Shown here: in pieces, positions 25,729 through 34,944 of the stretch
Layout of the letters: each line of letters starts with the position of its first letter
Numbering within the stretch: position 1 is the stretch's first letter
Assembly: GCF_001010415.1 (NCBI RefSeq)
Contig: NZ_JPLE01000034.1
Span: forward strand, 17,451 to 81,450
Direction: 5' to 3'
Origin: Xanthomonas pisi DSM 18956
GTDB taxonomy: Bacteria; Pseudomonadota; Gammaproteobacteria; Xanthomonadales; Xanthomonadaceae
DNA: 64,000 bases
Made by a program: the position numbers and the translations under genes
The notes under the pieces: generated by a model
Told to the model about the DNA's origin: nothing
Database searches by the model: none
Seen by the model: the letters and a program-made list of their open reading frames with translations, nothing else

Positions 25729-28101
25729 ATGTCCAATCCGTTGCTAGTTCGTCGCGCCGCCGTGCTCGGTGCCGGCGTCATGGGCGCGCAGATCGCCGCG
25801 CACCTCACCAATGCCGGCGTCGACACCGTGCTGTTCGACCTGCCTGCCAAGGAAGGTCCCGCCGACGGCGTCGTGCTCAAGGCCATCGCCAATCTCGGCA
25901 AGCTCAGCCCCGCCCCGCTCGCCAGCAAGGCGCTGGCCGAGGCGATCACACCGGCCAACTACGAGAGCGGCCTGGAACAGCTGCGCGACTGCGACCTGAT
26001 CATCGAGGCGATCGCCGAGCGGATGGACTGGAAGCAGGACCTGTACAAGAAGATCGCCCCGTTCGTGTCCGAGCATGCGGTGCTGGCGTCCAACACGTCC
26101 GGCCTTGGCATCAACAAGCTCTCCGACGTACTGCCGGAGCAATTGCGCCATCGCTTCTGCGGCGTGCATTTCTTCAACCCGCCGCGCTACATGCACCTGG
26201 CCGAGCTGATTCCGGCCAAGGGCACCGACAAGGCCGTGCTCGAAGGCCTGGAAGCCTTCCTGGTGACCACGCTCGGCAAGGGCGTGGTGTACGCCAAGGA
26301 CACCCCCAACTTCATCGGCAACCGCATCGGCGTGTTCTCGATCCTGTCCACCATCCATCACACCCAGGAATTCGGCCTGGGTTTCGATGAAGTGGACGGC
26401 CTGACCGGCCCACTGGTCGGGCGCCCGAAGTCGGCGACCTACCGCACCTCCGACGTGGTGGGCCTGGACACCATGGCGCACGTGATCAAGACCATGGGCG
26501 ACACCCTGCCCGACGACCCGTGGCACCAGTATTTCAAGTCGCCCAAGTGGCTGGATGCGCTGATCGCCAAGGGTGCGCTGGGCCAGAAGGTCGGCGCCGG
26601 CATCTTCCGCAAGGTGGGCAAGGACATCGTGGTGCTGGACCTGGAAAAGCAGGATTACCGCGCCGCCGATCGCATTGCCGCCCCCGAGGTGGTGGAGATC
26701 CTCAAGATCAAGAACCCGGCCGAAAAGTTCGCCAAGCTACGCGAAAGCCAGCACCCGCAGGCGCAATTCCTGTGGGCCACGTTCCGCGACCTGTTCCACT
26801 ACAGCGCCTATCACCTGGCCGACATCGCCGAGACCGCGCGCGATGTGGATCTGGCGATCCGCTGGGGCTACGGCTGGTCGCTCGGCCCGTTCGAGACCTG
26901 GCAGGCCGCCGGCTGGAAGCAGGTGGCGCAGTGGATTGCCGAAGACATCTCCAACGGCAAGAGCATGAGCAGCGCCCCGTTGCCGAACTGGGTGTTCGAC
27001 GGTCGCGACGGCGTGCATGGCGCCGAAGGCTCCTACAGCCCGGCGCGCGACGCCAAGCTGCCGCGTTCGGCGCTGCCGGTGTACAAGCGCCAGCGCTTCC
27101 CCGATCCGCTGCTGGGCGAGACGTTCTCGCCGGGCGAGACGGTGTTCGAAAACGACGGCGTGCGCATGTGGCACGACGGCGATGACATCGCCGTGGTCAG
27201 CTTCAAGACCAAGATGAACACCGTGTCCGACCACGTGCTCAACGGTCTGCAGGAAGTCGTCGGCCGCGCCGAGAAGGACTTCGCCGGCCTGGTGATCTGG
27301 CAGCAGAAGGAGCCCTTCTCCGCCGGTGCCGATCTGGCCGGCGCACTGGGTCTGCTGCAGGCCGGCAAGGTGGACGCGTTTGAAGCGCTGGTCGCCAACT
27401 TCCAGGCCACCAGCCAGCGCATCAAATATGCGCAGGTGCCGGTGATTTCGGCCGTGCGCGGGCTGGCGCTGGGCGGCGGTTGCGAGTTCCAGATGCACAG
27501 CGCCAAGACCGTGGCCTCGCTGGAGAGCTACATCGGCCTGGTCGAAGCTGGCGTCGGCCTGCTGCCGGCTGGCGGCGGGTTGAAGGAAATCGCGGTGCGT
27601 GCATCGATCGCCGCAGGTCCGGGCGGCGATGTGTTCGCCGAGCTGAAGAAGACCTTCGAGACCGTCGCAATGGCCAAGGTCTCCAACTCGGCGGTCAACG
27701 CCCAGGAACTGGGCCTGCTGCGCACCACCGACAAGATCGTCTTCAACAGCTACGAGGCGCTGCACATCGCCAAGGCCGAAGCGCGCGCACTGGCCGAGGG
27801 TGGCTACCGCGCCCCGCTGCCGGCACGCCGCATCCAGGTCGCCGGCGACGTCGGCATCGCCACCTTCAAGATGCTGCTGGTCAACATGCTGGAAGGCCGC
27901 TTCATCAGCGAATACGACTACGAAATCGCCACCCGCATCGCCACGGTCGTCTGCGGCGGCGAAGTCGATCGCGGCGCGCTGGTGGACGAAGAATGGCTGC
28001 TCAAGCTGGAGCGCAAGCACTTCGTCGAACTGGCCCAGCAGGAAAAGACCCAGGCGCGGATTGGGCACATGCTCAAGACGGGTAAGCCGTTGAGGAACTG
28101 A
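25729..28101 (+). CDS. 3-hydroxyacyl-CoA dehydrogenase/enoyl-CoA hydratase, FadN-like domain order
   Basis: Multifunctional beta-oxidation enzyme of 790 residues. The dehydrogenase part comes first: NAD-binding AAVLGAGVMGAQIAAHLTNAG near residue 10, SNTSGLGINKLSD, and HFFNPPRYMHLAELI with the catalytic His. The enoyl-CoA hydratase part is C-terminal (FSAGADLAGA, VRGLALGGGCEFQMHS, with the oxyanion-hole residues). This is the order of Bacillus FadN, the reverse of E. coli FadB. ATG 25729 has AAGAGG about 9 nt upstream. It should act with the thiolase downstream. Confidence 0.93.
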   Translation: MSNPLLVRRAAVLGAGVMGAQIAAHLTNAGVDTVLFDLPAKEGPADGVVLKAIANLGKLSPAPLASKALAEAITPANYESGLEQLRDCDLIIEAIAERMDWKQDLYKKIAPFVSEHAVLASNTSGLGINKLSDVLPEQLRHRFCGVHFFNPPRYMHLAELIPAKGTDKAVLEGLEAFLVTTLGKGVVYAKDTPNFIGNRIGVFSILSTIHHTQEFGLGFDEVDGLTGPLVGRPKSATYRTSDVVGLDTMAHVIKTMGDTLPDDPWHQYFKSPKWLDALIAKGALGQKVGAGIFRKVGKDIVVLDLEKQDYRAADRIAAPEVVEILKIKNPAEKFAKLRESQHPQAQFLWATFRDLFHYSAYHLADIAETARDVDLAIRWGYGWSLGPFETWQAAGWKQVAQWIAEDISNGKSMSSAPLPNWVFDGRDGVHGAEGSYSPARDAKLPRSALPVYKRQRFPDPLLGETFSPGETVFENDGVRMWHDGDDIAVVSFKTKMNTVSDHVLNGLQEVVGRAEKDFAGLVIWQQKEPFSAGADLAGALGLLQAGKVDAFEALVANFQATSQRIKYAQVPVISAVRGLALGGGCEFQMHSAKTVASLESYIGLVEAGVGLLPAGGGLKEIAVRASIAAGPGGDVFAELKKTFETVAMAKVSNSAVNAQELGLLRTTDKIVFNSYEALHIAKAEARALAEGGYRAPLPARRIQVAGDVGIATFKMLLVNMLEGRFISEYDYEIATRIATVVCGGEVDRGALVDEEWLLKLERKHFVELAQQEKTQARIGHMLKTGKPLRN

Positions 28102-28102
28102 G

Positions 28103-28249
28103 ATTTGGGATTTGGGATTGGGGATTCGTAACAGCGGCTTCCCCTGCCCTCCGACATTCTCGCTTCCACCAAATTCATCCGCCGGGCAGGAACATCAGGA
28201 ATCAGGATCCGCAGTTGCGAACCCCCAATCCTGACTCCCCAATCCCGGC
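28103..28249. repeat. Inverted pair of GGGATT-heptad repeats between the fad genes
   Basis: Immediately after the stop codon come four GGGATT-like heptads ending in GGGGATTCGTAA (to ~28131). The complementary series (CCCCAATC, CCCAATCCC) follows at ~28218-28247, just before the thiolase. The two arms can pair across a ~90-bp loop. The same element recurs at 56.3, 59.4 and 63.8 kb. Confidence 0.75.
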
Positions 28250-28263
28250 TATCGGAGATAGCC

Positions 28264-29469
28264 ATGAGCAAGCAGATTCAAGAAGCCTATATCGTCGCCG
28301 CCACCCGTACGCCGGTCGGCAAGGCGCCCAAGGGCGTGTTCCGCAACACCCGTCCCGACGACATGCTGGCGCACGTACTGCGCGCGGTGGTGGCGCAGGC
28401 GCCGGGCATCGACCTGTCGCGCATCGACGACGCCATCATCGGCTGCGCGATGCCCGAGGGCGAGCAAGGCATGAACGTGGCGCGCATCGGCGTGCTGCTG
28501 GCGGGCCTGCCCAATACCGTCGCCGGCCAGACCATCAACCGCTTCTGTTCGTCCGGCATCCAGGCCGTGGCGATGGCAGCCGACCAGATCCGTCTGGGCA
28601 ATGCCGACCTGATGCTGGCCGGCGGTACCGAGTCGATGTCGATGGTGCCGATGATGGGCAATAAGGTCGCCATGTCGCCGAGCGTGTTCGCCGACGACCA
28701 TGTGGCCATCGCCTATGGCATGGGCATCACCGCCGAGAAGGTCGCAGAAGAGTGGAAGGTGTCGCGCGAGGATCAGGATGCCTTCGCGCTGGCCTCGCAT
28801 CAGAAGGCGATCGCTGCGATTGCTGCCGGCGAGTTCCGCGACGAGATCACTCCGTACGAGATCCTTTCGCATCAGCCCGACTTGCAAGGCAATGTCATCG
28901 CGCTACGCAAGCGGCTGGTCGATACCGACGAAGGCCCGCGCCCGGACAGCTCGCTCGAAGGCTTGGCCAAGCTGCGCCCGGTGTTCCGTAACGGCCAGTT
29001 CGGCGGCAGCGTCACTGCCGGTAACTCCTCGCAGATGAGCGACGGCGCCGGTGCGGTGCTGCTGGCCTCCGAGCAGGCGATCAAGGATTACGGGCTGACC
29101 CCGCTGGCCCGTTTCGTCAGCTTCTCGGTCGCGGGCGTGCGCCCGGAAGTGATGGGCATCGGCCCGATCGCGGCCATTCCCAAAGCGCTCAAGCAGGCCG
29201 GCCTGACCAAGGACCAACTCGACTGGATCGAACTCAACGAAGCCTTCGCCGCGCAGGCCCTGGCGGTCATCCGCGACAGCGAACTGGACCCGTCCAAGGT
29301 CAATCCGCTGGGCGGCGCGATCGCCCTCGGCCATCCGCTGGGCGCGACCGGCGCGATCCGTGCCGCGACGCTGGTGCACGGCCTACGCCGCCGCCAGCAG
29401 AAGTACGGCATGGTCACCATGTGCATCGGCACCGGCATGGGCGCGGCGGGCATCATCGAAGCACTGTAA
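28264..29469 (+). CDS. Acetyl-CoA C-acyltransferase (thiolase)
   Basis: Thiolase of 401 residues catalysing the last step of beta-oxidation. The acyl-enzyme cysteine is in NRFCSSGIQA near residue 94. The C-terminal catalytic motifs are NEAFAAQAL, GGAIALGHPLGATGAI and CIGTGMGAAG. It follows the multifunctional enzyme by 160 bp, most of which is an inverted heptad repeat. AAGCC-type and thiolase-I proteins look similar at this level, so chain-length preference is not decided. Confidence 0.95.
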   Translation: MSKQIQEAYIVAATRTPVGKAPKGVFRNTRPDDMLAHVLRAVVAQAPGIDLSRIDDAIIGCAMPEGEQGMNVARIGVLLAGLPNTVAGQTINRFCSSGIQAVAMAADQIRLGNADLMLAGGTESMSMVPMMGNKVAMSPSVFADDHVAIAYGMGITAEKVAEEWKVSREDQDAFALASHQKAIAAIAAGEFRDEITPYEILSHQPDLQGNVIALRKRLVDTDEGPRPDSSLEGLAKLRPVFRNGQFGGSVTAGNSSQMSDGAGAVLLASEQAIKDYGLTPLARFVSFSVAGVRPEVMGIGPIAAIPKALKQAGLTKDQLDWIELNEAFAAQALAVIRDSELDPSKVNPLGGAIALGHPLGATGAIRAATLVHGLRRRQQKYGMVTMCIGTGMGAAGIIEAL

Positions 29470-29529
29470 GCATGGGTTTGACGAGATCGGCCAGGGTGTC
29501 GATCTCGCAAACGCGATCAGCAGTGACCG

Positions 29530-29556
29530 AAGGCGTGCGCAAGCACGCCTTCTTTA
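29530..29556 (+). terminator. Terminator after the beta-oxidation genes
   Basis: AAGGCGTGC and its complement GCACGCCTT close a GCAA tetraloop and are followed by CTTTAT. It lies 60 bp after the thiolase stop. The rest of the interval up to crcB shows no gene. Confidence 0.75.
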
Positions 29557-29801
29557 TGCCCAACTGCAACCCGTCGTCGGCCGGAGGTGCGCTGCGAGCG
29601 CAATCGCTTGCACCAGCCGACATCTCCAGTGGGTGCGCCGATTGGACCTTACCGCGCTCCTTTTTGGCGACCGCAACGCTCGGCTGCATCATGGCAACTG
29701 CCGCGCCAGCAATGTTGCACAGTCCGGGATAACCGCCGCACGCAATGCGCCGCCCGGAAGCCTTCGCCGGCAACCTTCAGTACCTCAACACAGGCCAATG
29801 C

Positions 29802-30203
29802 CTAGCGCGCCACCAGCCATTGGCCTGTCCGCGCACCCGCAAACACCAGCACCAGCCCGGCCACCAGCGTCACTGCCAGATACACGCCGATCATCGTGGA
29901 CCGATCGGTGCGCGCAAACACCAGGCATTCCATCATCAGCGACGAGAACGTGGTCAGCCCGCCGATCATGCCGACGATCAACAAGGCCCGCAGCGGCCAG
30001 CTCGACGGTCCGCGCGCATCCAGCCAGACCAACAACACACCCGCGACGAATGAACCGACCAGGTTGACCGTCAGCGTTCCCCACGGAAAACCGGTACCGA
30101 AGCGCTGGACCAACGATGCACCAATCGCGAAACGCAGACCGGAACCCAGCGCGCCGCCCGTCATCGCCAGCAGCAGCTGTTGCCACCACACCGGTGCATT
30201 CAT
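29802..30203 (-). CDS. crcB: Fluoride exporter CrcB/Fluc
   Basis: Membrane protein of 133 residues with four hydrophobic segments, the size of Fluc fluoride channels, which work as antiparallel dimers. Family motifs are [27 protein letters not shown] and [11 protein letters not shown]. Expression is very likely controlled by the fluoride riboswitch at 30318-30373. The hairpin CCCCGATAGCGGGG just before the ATG could hide the ribosome-binding site. Confidence 0.95.
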   Translation of the reverse strand: MNAPVWWQQLLLAMTGGALGSGLRFAIGASLVQRFGTGFPWGTLTVNLVGSFVAGVLLVWLDARGPSSWPLRALLIVGMIGGLTTFSSLMMECLVFARTDRSTMIGVYLAVTLVAGLVLVFAGARTGQWLVAR

Positions 30204-30317
30204 GCGCGCACCCCGCTATCGGGGAGAGTCTTCGAAGAAACAGCGTGCGACATCGGCGTCATCCATCCTGAGTCAAGCAGCGATGCCGGGGCACAGACCT
30301 GCCGCCCCGGCGGGGGT

Positions 30318-30373
30318 GGCAGGCATCATCAGCGCGCAGAGTGCGTGCGGTTCAAGGAGGAATGCCATCTCCT
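30318..30373 (-). ncRNA. Fluoride riboswitch (crcB motif)
   Basis: On the minus strand the segment reads GGAGATGGCATTCCTCC, then TGAACCGC, a small GC hairpin and GCTGATGATGCC. This matches the crcB-motif layout: GGAG/CTCC stem, GGCAT/ATGCC closing helix, conserved AACCGC and CTGATG. It sits ~115 nt before crcB, and its 5' end lies ~10 nt after the rarA stop, so it is either read through from rarA or has a promoter inside rarA. Downstream there is a GC-rich hairpin without a U-tract, so translational or Rho-linked control is likely. Confidence 0.88.
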
Positions 30374-30383
30374 GTGCGGGCGA

Positions 30384-31757
30384 TTATGCCGTGGGTTTGC
30401 CGGCCTTGTCAGCCCGCGCCTGCGCGCGTGCCTCGCGCAGCCGATCCAGCTTTTCTTTCAGCTTGATCTCCATCCCGCGCGGCACCGGGTTGTAGTACAC
30501 GCGCTCGCCCATCGCATCCGGAAAGCCGGTCTGATCCAGCGCAATGCCGCCCTCGGCATCATGGTCGTACTGATAGTCCTGGCCGTAACCCAGCGTCTTC
30601 ATCAGCTTGGTGGGTGCATTGCGCAGATGCAGCGGCACCTCTTGCGTGCCGGTCGCACGCACCTCGGCCTTGGCCTGATTGAACGCTGCGTAGCCGGCAT
30701 TGGATTTTGCGGTGCTGGCCAGGTACAGCACCAATTGTGCGAAGGCCAGCTCGCCTTCCGGGCTGCCGAGACGCTCGTAGATGTCCCAGGCCTCCAGCGC
30801 CATGCTCTGCGCGCGCGGGTCGGCCAGACCGATATCCTCGATCGCCATGCGGGTCAGACGCCGCGCCAGATACGCGGGGTCGCAACCGCCGTCGAGCATG
30901 CGGGTGAGCCAGTACAGCGCCGCATCCGGATTGGAGCTGCGCACGGATTTATGCAGCGCCGAGATCTGGTCGTAGAACTGCTCGCCGTTCTTGTCGAAAC
31001 GTCGGGTGCGGTCGGCCAGCACCTGCAGCAGCGTCTGTGGCGTGATCTCCCCGCCCTCGCCGCCCGCCAGTTCGGCGGCGATTTCCAGCAGGGTCAACGC
31101 ACGCCGCACATCGCCGTCGGCCGCACTGGCGATTTCCAGCAACGACGCGTCGCTGACCCGGATCGTCTCCTGCCCCAACCCGCGCTCGGGGTCGCGCAAG
31201 GCCCGCTGCAGCGCTTCGACGATGTCCTGCGGCGACACCGATTCCAGCACGTGCACGCGGCAGCGCGACAGCAAGGCCGAATTCAATTCGAACGACGGGT
31301 TTTCCGTGGTCGCACCGACGAACAGGATGGTGCCGCGTTCGATATGCGGCAAGAACGCATCCTGCTGCGCCTTGTTGAAGCGATGCACCTCGTCGACGAA
31401 CAACACGGTACGACGGCCGCTGGCGAACCGCTGCGCGGCCTCGGCCAGCACCTGGCGCACATCGGGCAACCCGGACAACACTGCGGAAATCGCCTTGAAT
31501 TCGGCATCCGCATAGTGCGCCAGCAGCAAGGCGAGCGTGGTCTTGCCGCATCCCGGTGGGCCCCACAGGATCATCGAATGCACACGACCGGATTCCACCG
31601 CGCGACGCAGCGCGCTGTCGGGCGTCAACAGGCGCTTCTGGCCGACCATTTCGTCCAGCGTCCGCGGACGCATGCGCTCTGCGAGCGGGCGCAGATGGTC
31701 GGCGTCCACGCTAAGCAGATCGGCGGTACCGTCGATGGTGGATCTGGTTCTTGCCAC
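30384..31757 (-). CDS. rarA: Replication-associated recombination protein RarA (MgsA)
   Basis: AAA+ ATPase of 457 residues acting at stalled replication forks. It shows the typical N-terminal RPRTLDEMVGQKRLL, Walker A GPPGCGKTT near residue 67, Walker B LFVDEVHRFNKAQQDAFLP, sensor GATTENPSFELN, and the C-terminal tetramerisation domain (PVPLHLRNAPTKLMK-type sequence, here QEVPLHLRNAPTKLMKTLGYG). It is followed closely by the riboswitch and crcB. Confidence 0.96.
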   Translation of the reverse strand: MARTRSTIDGTADLLSVDADHLRPLAERMRPRTLDEMVGQKRLLTPDSALRRAVESGRVHSMILWGPPGCGKTTLALLLAHYADAEFKAISAVLSGLPDVRQVLAEAAQRFASGRRTVLFVDEVHRFNKAQQDAFLPHIERGTILFVGATTENPSFELNSALLSRCRVHVLESVSPQDIVEALQRALRDPERGLGQETIRVSDASLLEIASAADGDVRRALTLLEIAAELAGGEGGEITPQTLLQVLADRTRRFDKNGEQFYDQISALHKSVRSSNPDAALYWLTRMLDGGCDPAYLARRLTRMAIEDIGLADPRAQSMALEAWDIYERLGSPEGELAFAQLVLYLASTAKSNAGYAAFNQAKAEVRATGTQEVPLHLRNAPTKLMKTLGYGQDYQYDHDAEGGIALDQTGFPDAMGERVYYNPVPRGMEIKLKEKLDRLREARAQARADKAGKPTA

Positions 31758-31999
31758 AGCGCATTCTATCGCGGCGGGGCGTTATCGCATTGCAGCGATG
31801 TGTTGCTGCGCGCAAGCGGGGGCCTCGCACGGTCGGAGAGGCGTTCGCGGCAAGGATGCGCGTTGGCGACCGCATCCGGAGCACGGGAGGCGCCGCGCAG
31901 ACGCCTTCGCGCAAGGAAGGCGTGACGTCCGCGGGCAGAGCGCAAGGTGCTCGGAACGCAGCCTGACGACACAAAGATCAGTGCCCCGCAACGACAGGG
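31758..31999. other. Spacer between lolA and rarA, nothing recognised
   Basis: 242 bp without a plausible gene, repeat or clear terminator. It probably contains the rarA promoter. Confidence 0.4.
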
Positions 32000-32629
32000 T
32001 TACTGCGCGTCGCCCACCACATCCACGCCCTTGGCGGGGGTGTAACGGAAGGTCTCGGCCGCGAATGCGGGGTTGCGCTTCCAGCCACTGAAACTGATCG
32101 CCGTGCGTTGACCCACCGCATCGACCACTTCCATCCTGGCCAGGCCATCCTTGCCGAAGCCCAGCGAGGCCATCTGGAAGCTGGCTTCGGTGTCGACCTT
32201 CGGCGTCAGCGACAGCCACTGCAGGCCATCGCGCGGCGCCGCCTCTTCGCTGACGTCGTATTGCTTGTCCAACCGCGCGGGGTCGATCAATGCCACCAGC
32301 GGGCTGTTCTGCTCTTCGTTGCCCTGCGCCCGCACCGTGACCTGCTCCAGGTCGGGATCGAAGACCCATACCTTCTTGCCGTCGGCCACGATCAGTTGCT
32401 TGTAAGGCTTGGCGTATTCCCAGCGGAACTGGCGCGGTTGCGACAATGCCACCCGCCCGCTCGAACGCTCCTTGACCCGTCCGTTGGCATCGGTGACCTG
32501 CTGGTTGAACTGCCCATCCAGGCCCTTCAGACCACGGGTGAACGTGTCCAGCTCCTGGCGCGCACCGGCAAACGCGGTGCCGGCGAACAGGGCGGTGGCG
32601 AGGACGGCATAACGGAACTGGCGATGCAT
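32000..32629 (-). CDS. lolA: Outer-membrane lipoprotein carrier LolA
   Basis: Periplasmic chaperone of 209 residues that carries lipoproteins from LolCDE to LolB. It has a signal peptide (MHRQFRYAVLATALFAGTAFA) and the LolA fold: LKGLDGQFNQQVTDANGR, GRVALSQPRQFRWEYAKPYKQLIVADGKKVWVFDPDLEQVTVR. ATG 32629 has GGAAGA upstream and starts the signal peptide; an in-frame ATG 14 codons earlier has neither. Confidence 0.95.
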   Translation of the reverse strand: MHRQFRYAVLATALFAGTAFAGARQELDTFTRGLKGLDGQFNQQVTDANGRVKERSSGRVALSQPRQFRWEYAKPYKQLIVADGKKVWVFDPDLEQVTVRAQGNEEQNSPLVALIDPARLDKQYDVSEEAAPRDGLQWLSLTPKVDTEASFQMASLGFGKDGLARMEVVDAVGQRTAISFSGWKRNPAFAAETFRYTPAKGVDVVGDAQ

Positions 32630-32728
32630 CGCGGTCTTCCAGAAAGGAGTACGCCAATTCTGAAGCTTCATAGATGAATGGGCGAGCGTTATCGGACGGC
32701 CGCGTTCATGCAGCGGCAGCGGCCTGGC

Positions 32729-34651
32729 TCAGTGCGCGGTCTGCACCTTGGACAGATCGCCGTAGACGATCTGTCCGCGGAAGCCGCGTCGCACCTGCTG
32801 ATACAACTCGCGAAACGCACGGTAATCCTGTGGCTGGCACAAGGCCTGCGGCCCGTGCACCGCCGCACGTTGCAGACGATGGACCGCGGTGACCGTCTGC
32901 CCCTGGCGCGACCAGTCCACCGCGTATTCGCCAGCCGCGTTGCGGAACTTGCTGCTACGCGGGATGGCAATGATCGGCACCGTGTCGGGGAAGGTCACTA
33001 CGTAGGTTTCCTCACGCACGCTGTCGTTGCAGTAGAACGGGGTCAGGTTGTCTTCGGCCGAGGTGGTGGTGTAGATCCCGCGCGTCGACTCGGCACCCGG
33101 CATGTCCGGCAAGGTCATCCCGCCGACCACCGAAAAATCCACCGCATCGTTGGCCAGGAAGCTGTAGCGATAATTGAACGGCGCCTCCAGATCCAGCGGA
33201 TCGCCCTGGATCAGCAGATCCCCGGTCCCGACGAAACCGGACTGGGCAATGATCGATTCCTCGATGCGGTTGCGGTTCTGCGCATTGAGTTGCACGAACA
33301 TTGCGCGCAACCCCACTTCGCCGGTCTGCCCGCTGTCCAGGGTCGTCAGGCCCTGCAAGCCGCCCTGCGGCGTGAAGCGGTATTCGGTACGGGCAACGTA
33401 GCGGTTGACCTTGCGATCGTTGGGCGGGGTCTGGGTGACCTTACCGTCGCGTGTATGCACGACCGGCGCGCCAAGATCGCCGGCCGGCAGCTGGCCGAAG
33501 CGCGCGTACGGGTTGGTCGAATCGACGTAGAGATCGAAGGCAGGAATATAGGTGATGGCGTGATTGAAGCGCCCCAGCACCGGGATTGCCGGCAGCGTCG
33601 GACCGCCTTCGGCGCCGATCAGCACCGGTGTGCTGGCGATGCCCTTGGCCGCCAGCAGCGCCTCCAGAATCACAGTGTGGTCTTTGCAGTCGCCGTAATG
33701 ATTGGTCAGGATGCTGTCGGCACTGTTGGGCTCCAGACCGCCATTGCCCAGATACACCGCCACGTAACGGATATTGCGCGCAACCCAGGCGTAGAGCGCC
33801 GCCGCCTGCGCACGCGGTTCATCGATTCCCCGGGTCACCTGGTCGGCCAAGGTTTGAATCGCCGGCGTGACCGCAGCGGCGCGCCCGCCCTTGACGTGGT
33901 ACGCCAGACCCATCTGCGACCAGCTGTCGAAGGTGCTGGCCATCAGCGTGGGGCTGAACTCCCAGGTCGCCGCACTCCAGTTCTGATTCTTCATCGGCGT
34001 GGCACGCTGGTAGCGCCATTCCCATCGCGCCTGATCGCCACGCACCACCGGCTTGGTGCTGCCATGCAGACCACGCGCGGACAGATGCATCGGCAGCGAC
34101 TTGGGCGCGACCAACGTTACCACCGCATCGTCGTACTGCGCGAAGACGCTGAAGGTTTCCCAAAGGCTGAAATAACCGGGGAAATACGGCGTGTTCTGCG
34201 CGCGTCGCACCCGATAGACGATGCGCGCACCCGGCGCCAGGTTCGGGAACACCACCACCTTGACCTTGCGGTCGGCATACATCGCCGCCGAGGCGCTGGA
34301 ATAGCTTTCCTGGGTGTAGATCTTGTCGGCCGCCACGTCCTGACGCAGACCTTCGGCGGTGACGGTATACGCCTCCAGTACCTCCAGCGTCTCCATCTTT
34401 TCGCTATAGCTCAGCCGCACCTGGCTGAACTGCTCCACCGCCGACTTGGTCTTGAGCAGGATTTCGTATTCGTCGGTTTCCACGCTGCTGGCATCGGCGC
34501 GCACTTCGTAGTCGGCGCGATAGCGCACGAAGCTGTAATTGGTATCGGCCTGGGTGCGCGCCGCCGCGACAGGCGCGGGGTGCTGCTGCGCCTGGGCAAG
34601 CAGCGGAGCGCAGATCAACAGCACGAGCAGCAACAAGGGACGACGCAGCAT
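32729..34651 (-). CDS. Secreted DUF3857/transglutaminase-like protein
   Basis: Protein of 640 residues with a signal peptide (MLRRPLLLLVLLICAPLLAQAQ). Residues ~50-230 resemble DUF3857. Residues ~260-400 form a transglutaminase-like domain with a complete-looking triad: Cys in NHYGDCKDHT, His in GRFNHAITYI and Asp in LYVDSTNPY. The C-terminal part is beta-rich. The substrate is unknown; such proteins are predicted periplasmic peptidases or transamidases. It is followed by lolA on the same strand after ~100 bp. Upstream, 293 bp to the end of ftsK contain nothing I recognise. Confidence 0.85.
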   Translation of the reverse strand: MLRRPLLLLVLLICAPLLAQAQQHPAPVAAARTQADTNYSFVRYRADYEVRADASSVETDEYEILLKTKSAVEQFSQVRLSYSEKMETLEVLEAYTVTAEGLRQDVAADKIYTQESYSSASAAMYADRKVKVVVFPNLAPGARIVYRVRRAQNTPYFPGYFSLWETFSVFAQYDDAVVTLVAPKSLPMHLSARGLHGSTKPVVRGDQARWEWRYQRATPMKNQNWSAATWEFSPTLMASTFDSWSQMGLAYHVKGGRAAAVTPAIQTLADQVTRGIDEPRAQAAALYAWVARNIRYVAVYLGNGGLEPNSADSILTNHYGDCKDHTVILEALLAAKGIASTPVLIGAEGGPTLPAIPVLGRFNHAITYIPAFDLYVDSTNPYARFGQLPAGDLGAPVVHTRDGKVTQTPPNDRKVNRYVARTEYRFTPQGGLQGLTTLDSGQTGEVGLRAMFVQLNAQNRNRIEESIIAQSGFVGTGDLLIQGDPLDLEAPFNYRYSFLANDAVDFSVVGGMTLPDMPGAESTRGIYTTTSAEDNLTPFYCNDSVREETYVVTFPDTVPIIAIPRSSKFRNAAGEYAVDWSRQGQTVTAVHRLQRAAVHGPQALCQPQDYRAFRELYQQVRRGFRGQIVYGDLSKVQTAH

Positions 34652-34944
34652 GGGTCTCGATCACGACGGGCCGGAGCGGCACTTGTCAGCTAGGGTAGCC
34701 GGTGTGCCCGGCAATGACAGGTATCGACTTCCAACAATGCCGCATCGGTGCGTACGGCAGCGCTGGTTGCGGCGATTTGCGCAACGCAGATGCGGCTTGC
34801 GGCGTCCCGCACCGGCAAATCCAGCGGGTCAAGGACGATCAAGCGGGCACCCTGCGCAAGTCGAGCCCAGCTGACCGCCGAGCTCCCGCTGCGCCGCATT
34901 CCAACGCAAACCGCCGCACCACGCAGCGACGTCGACCACGACGC

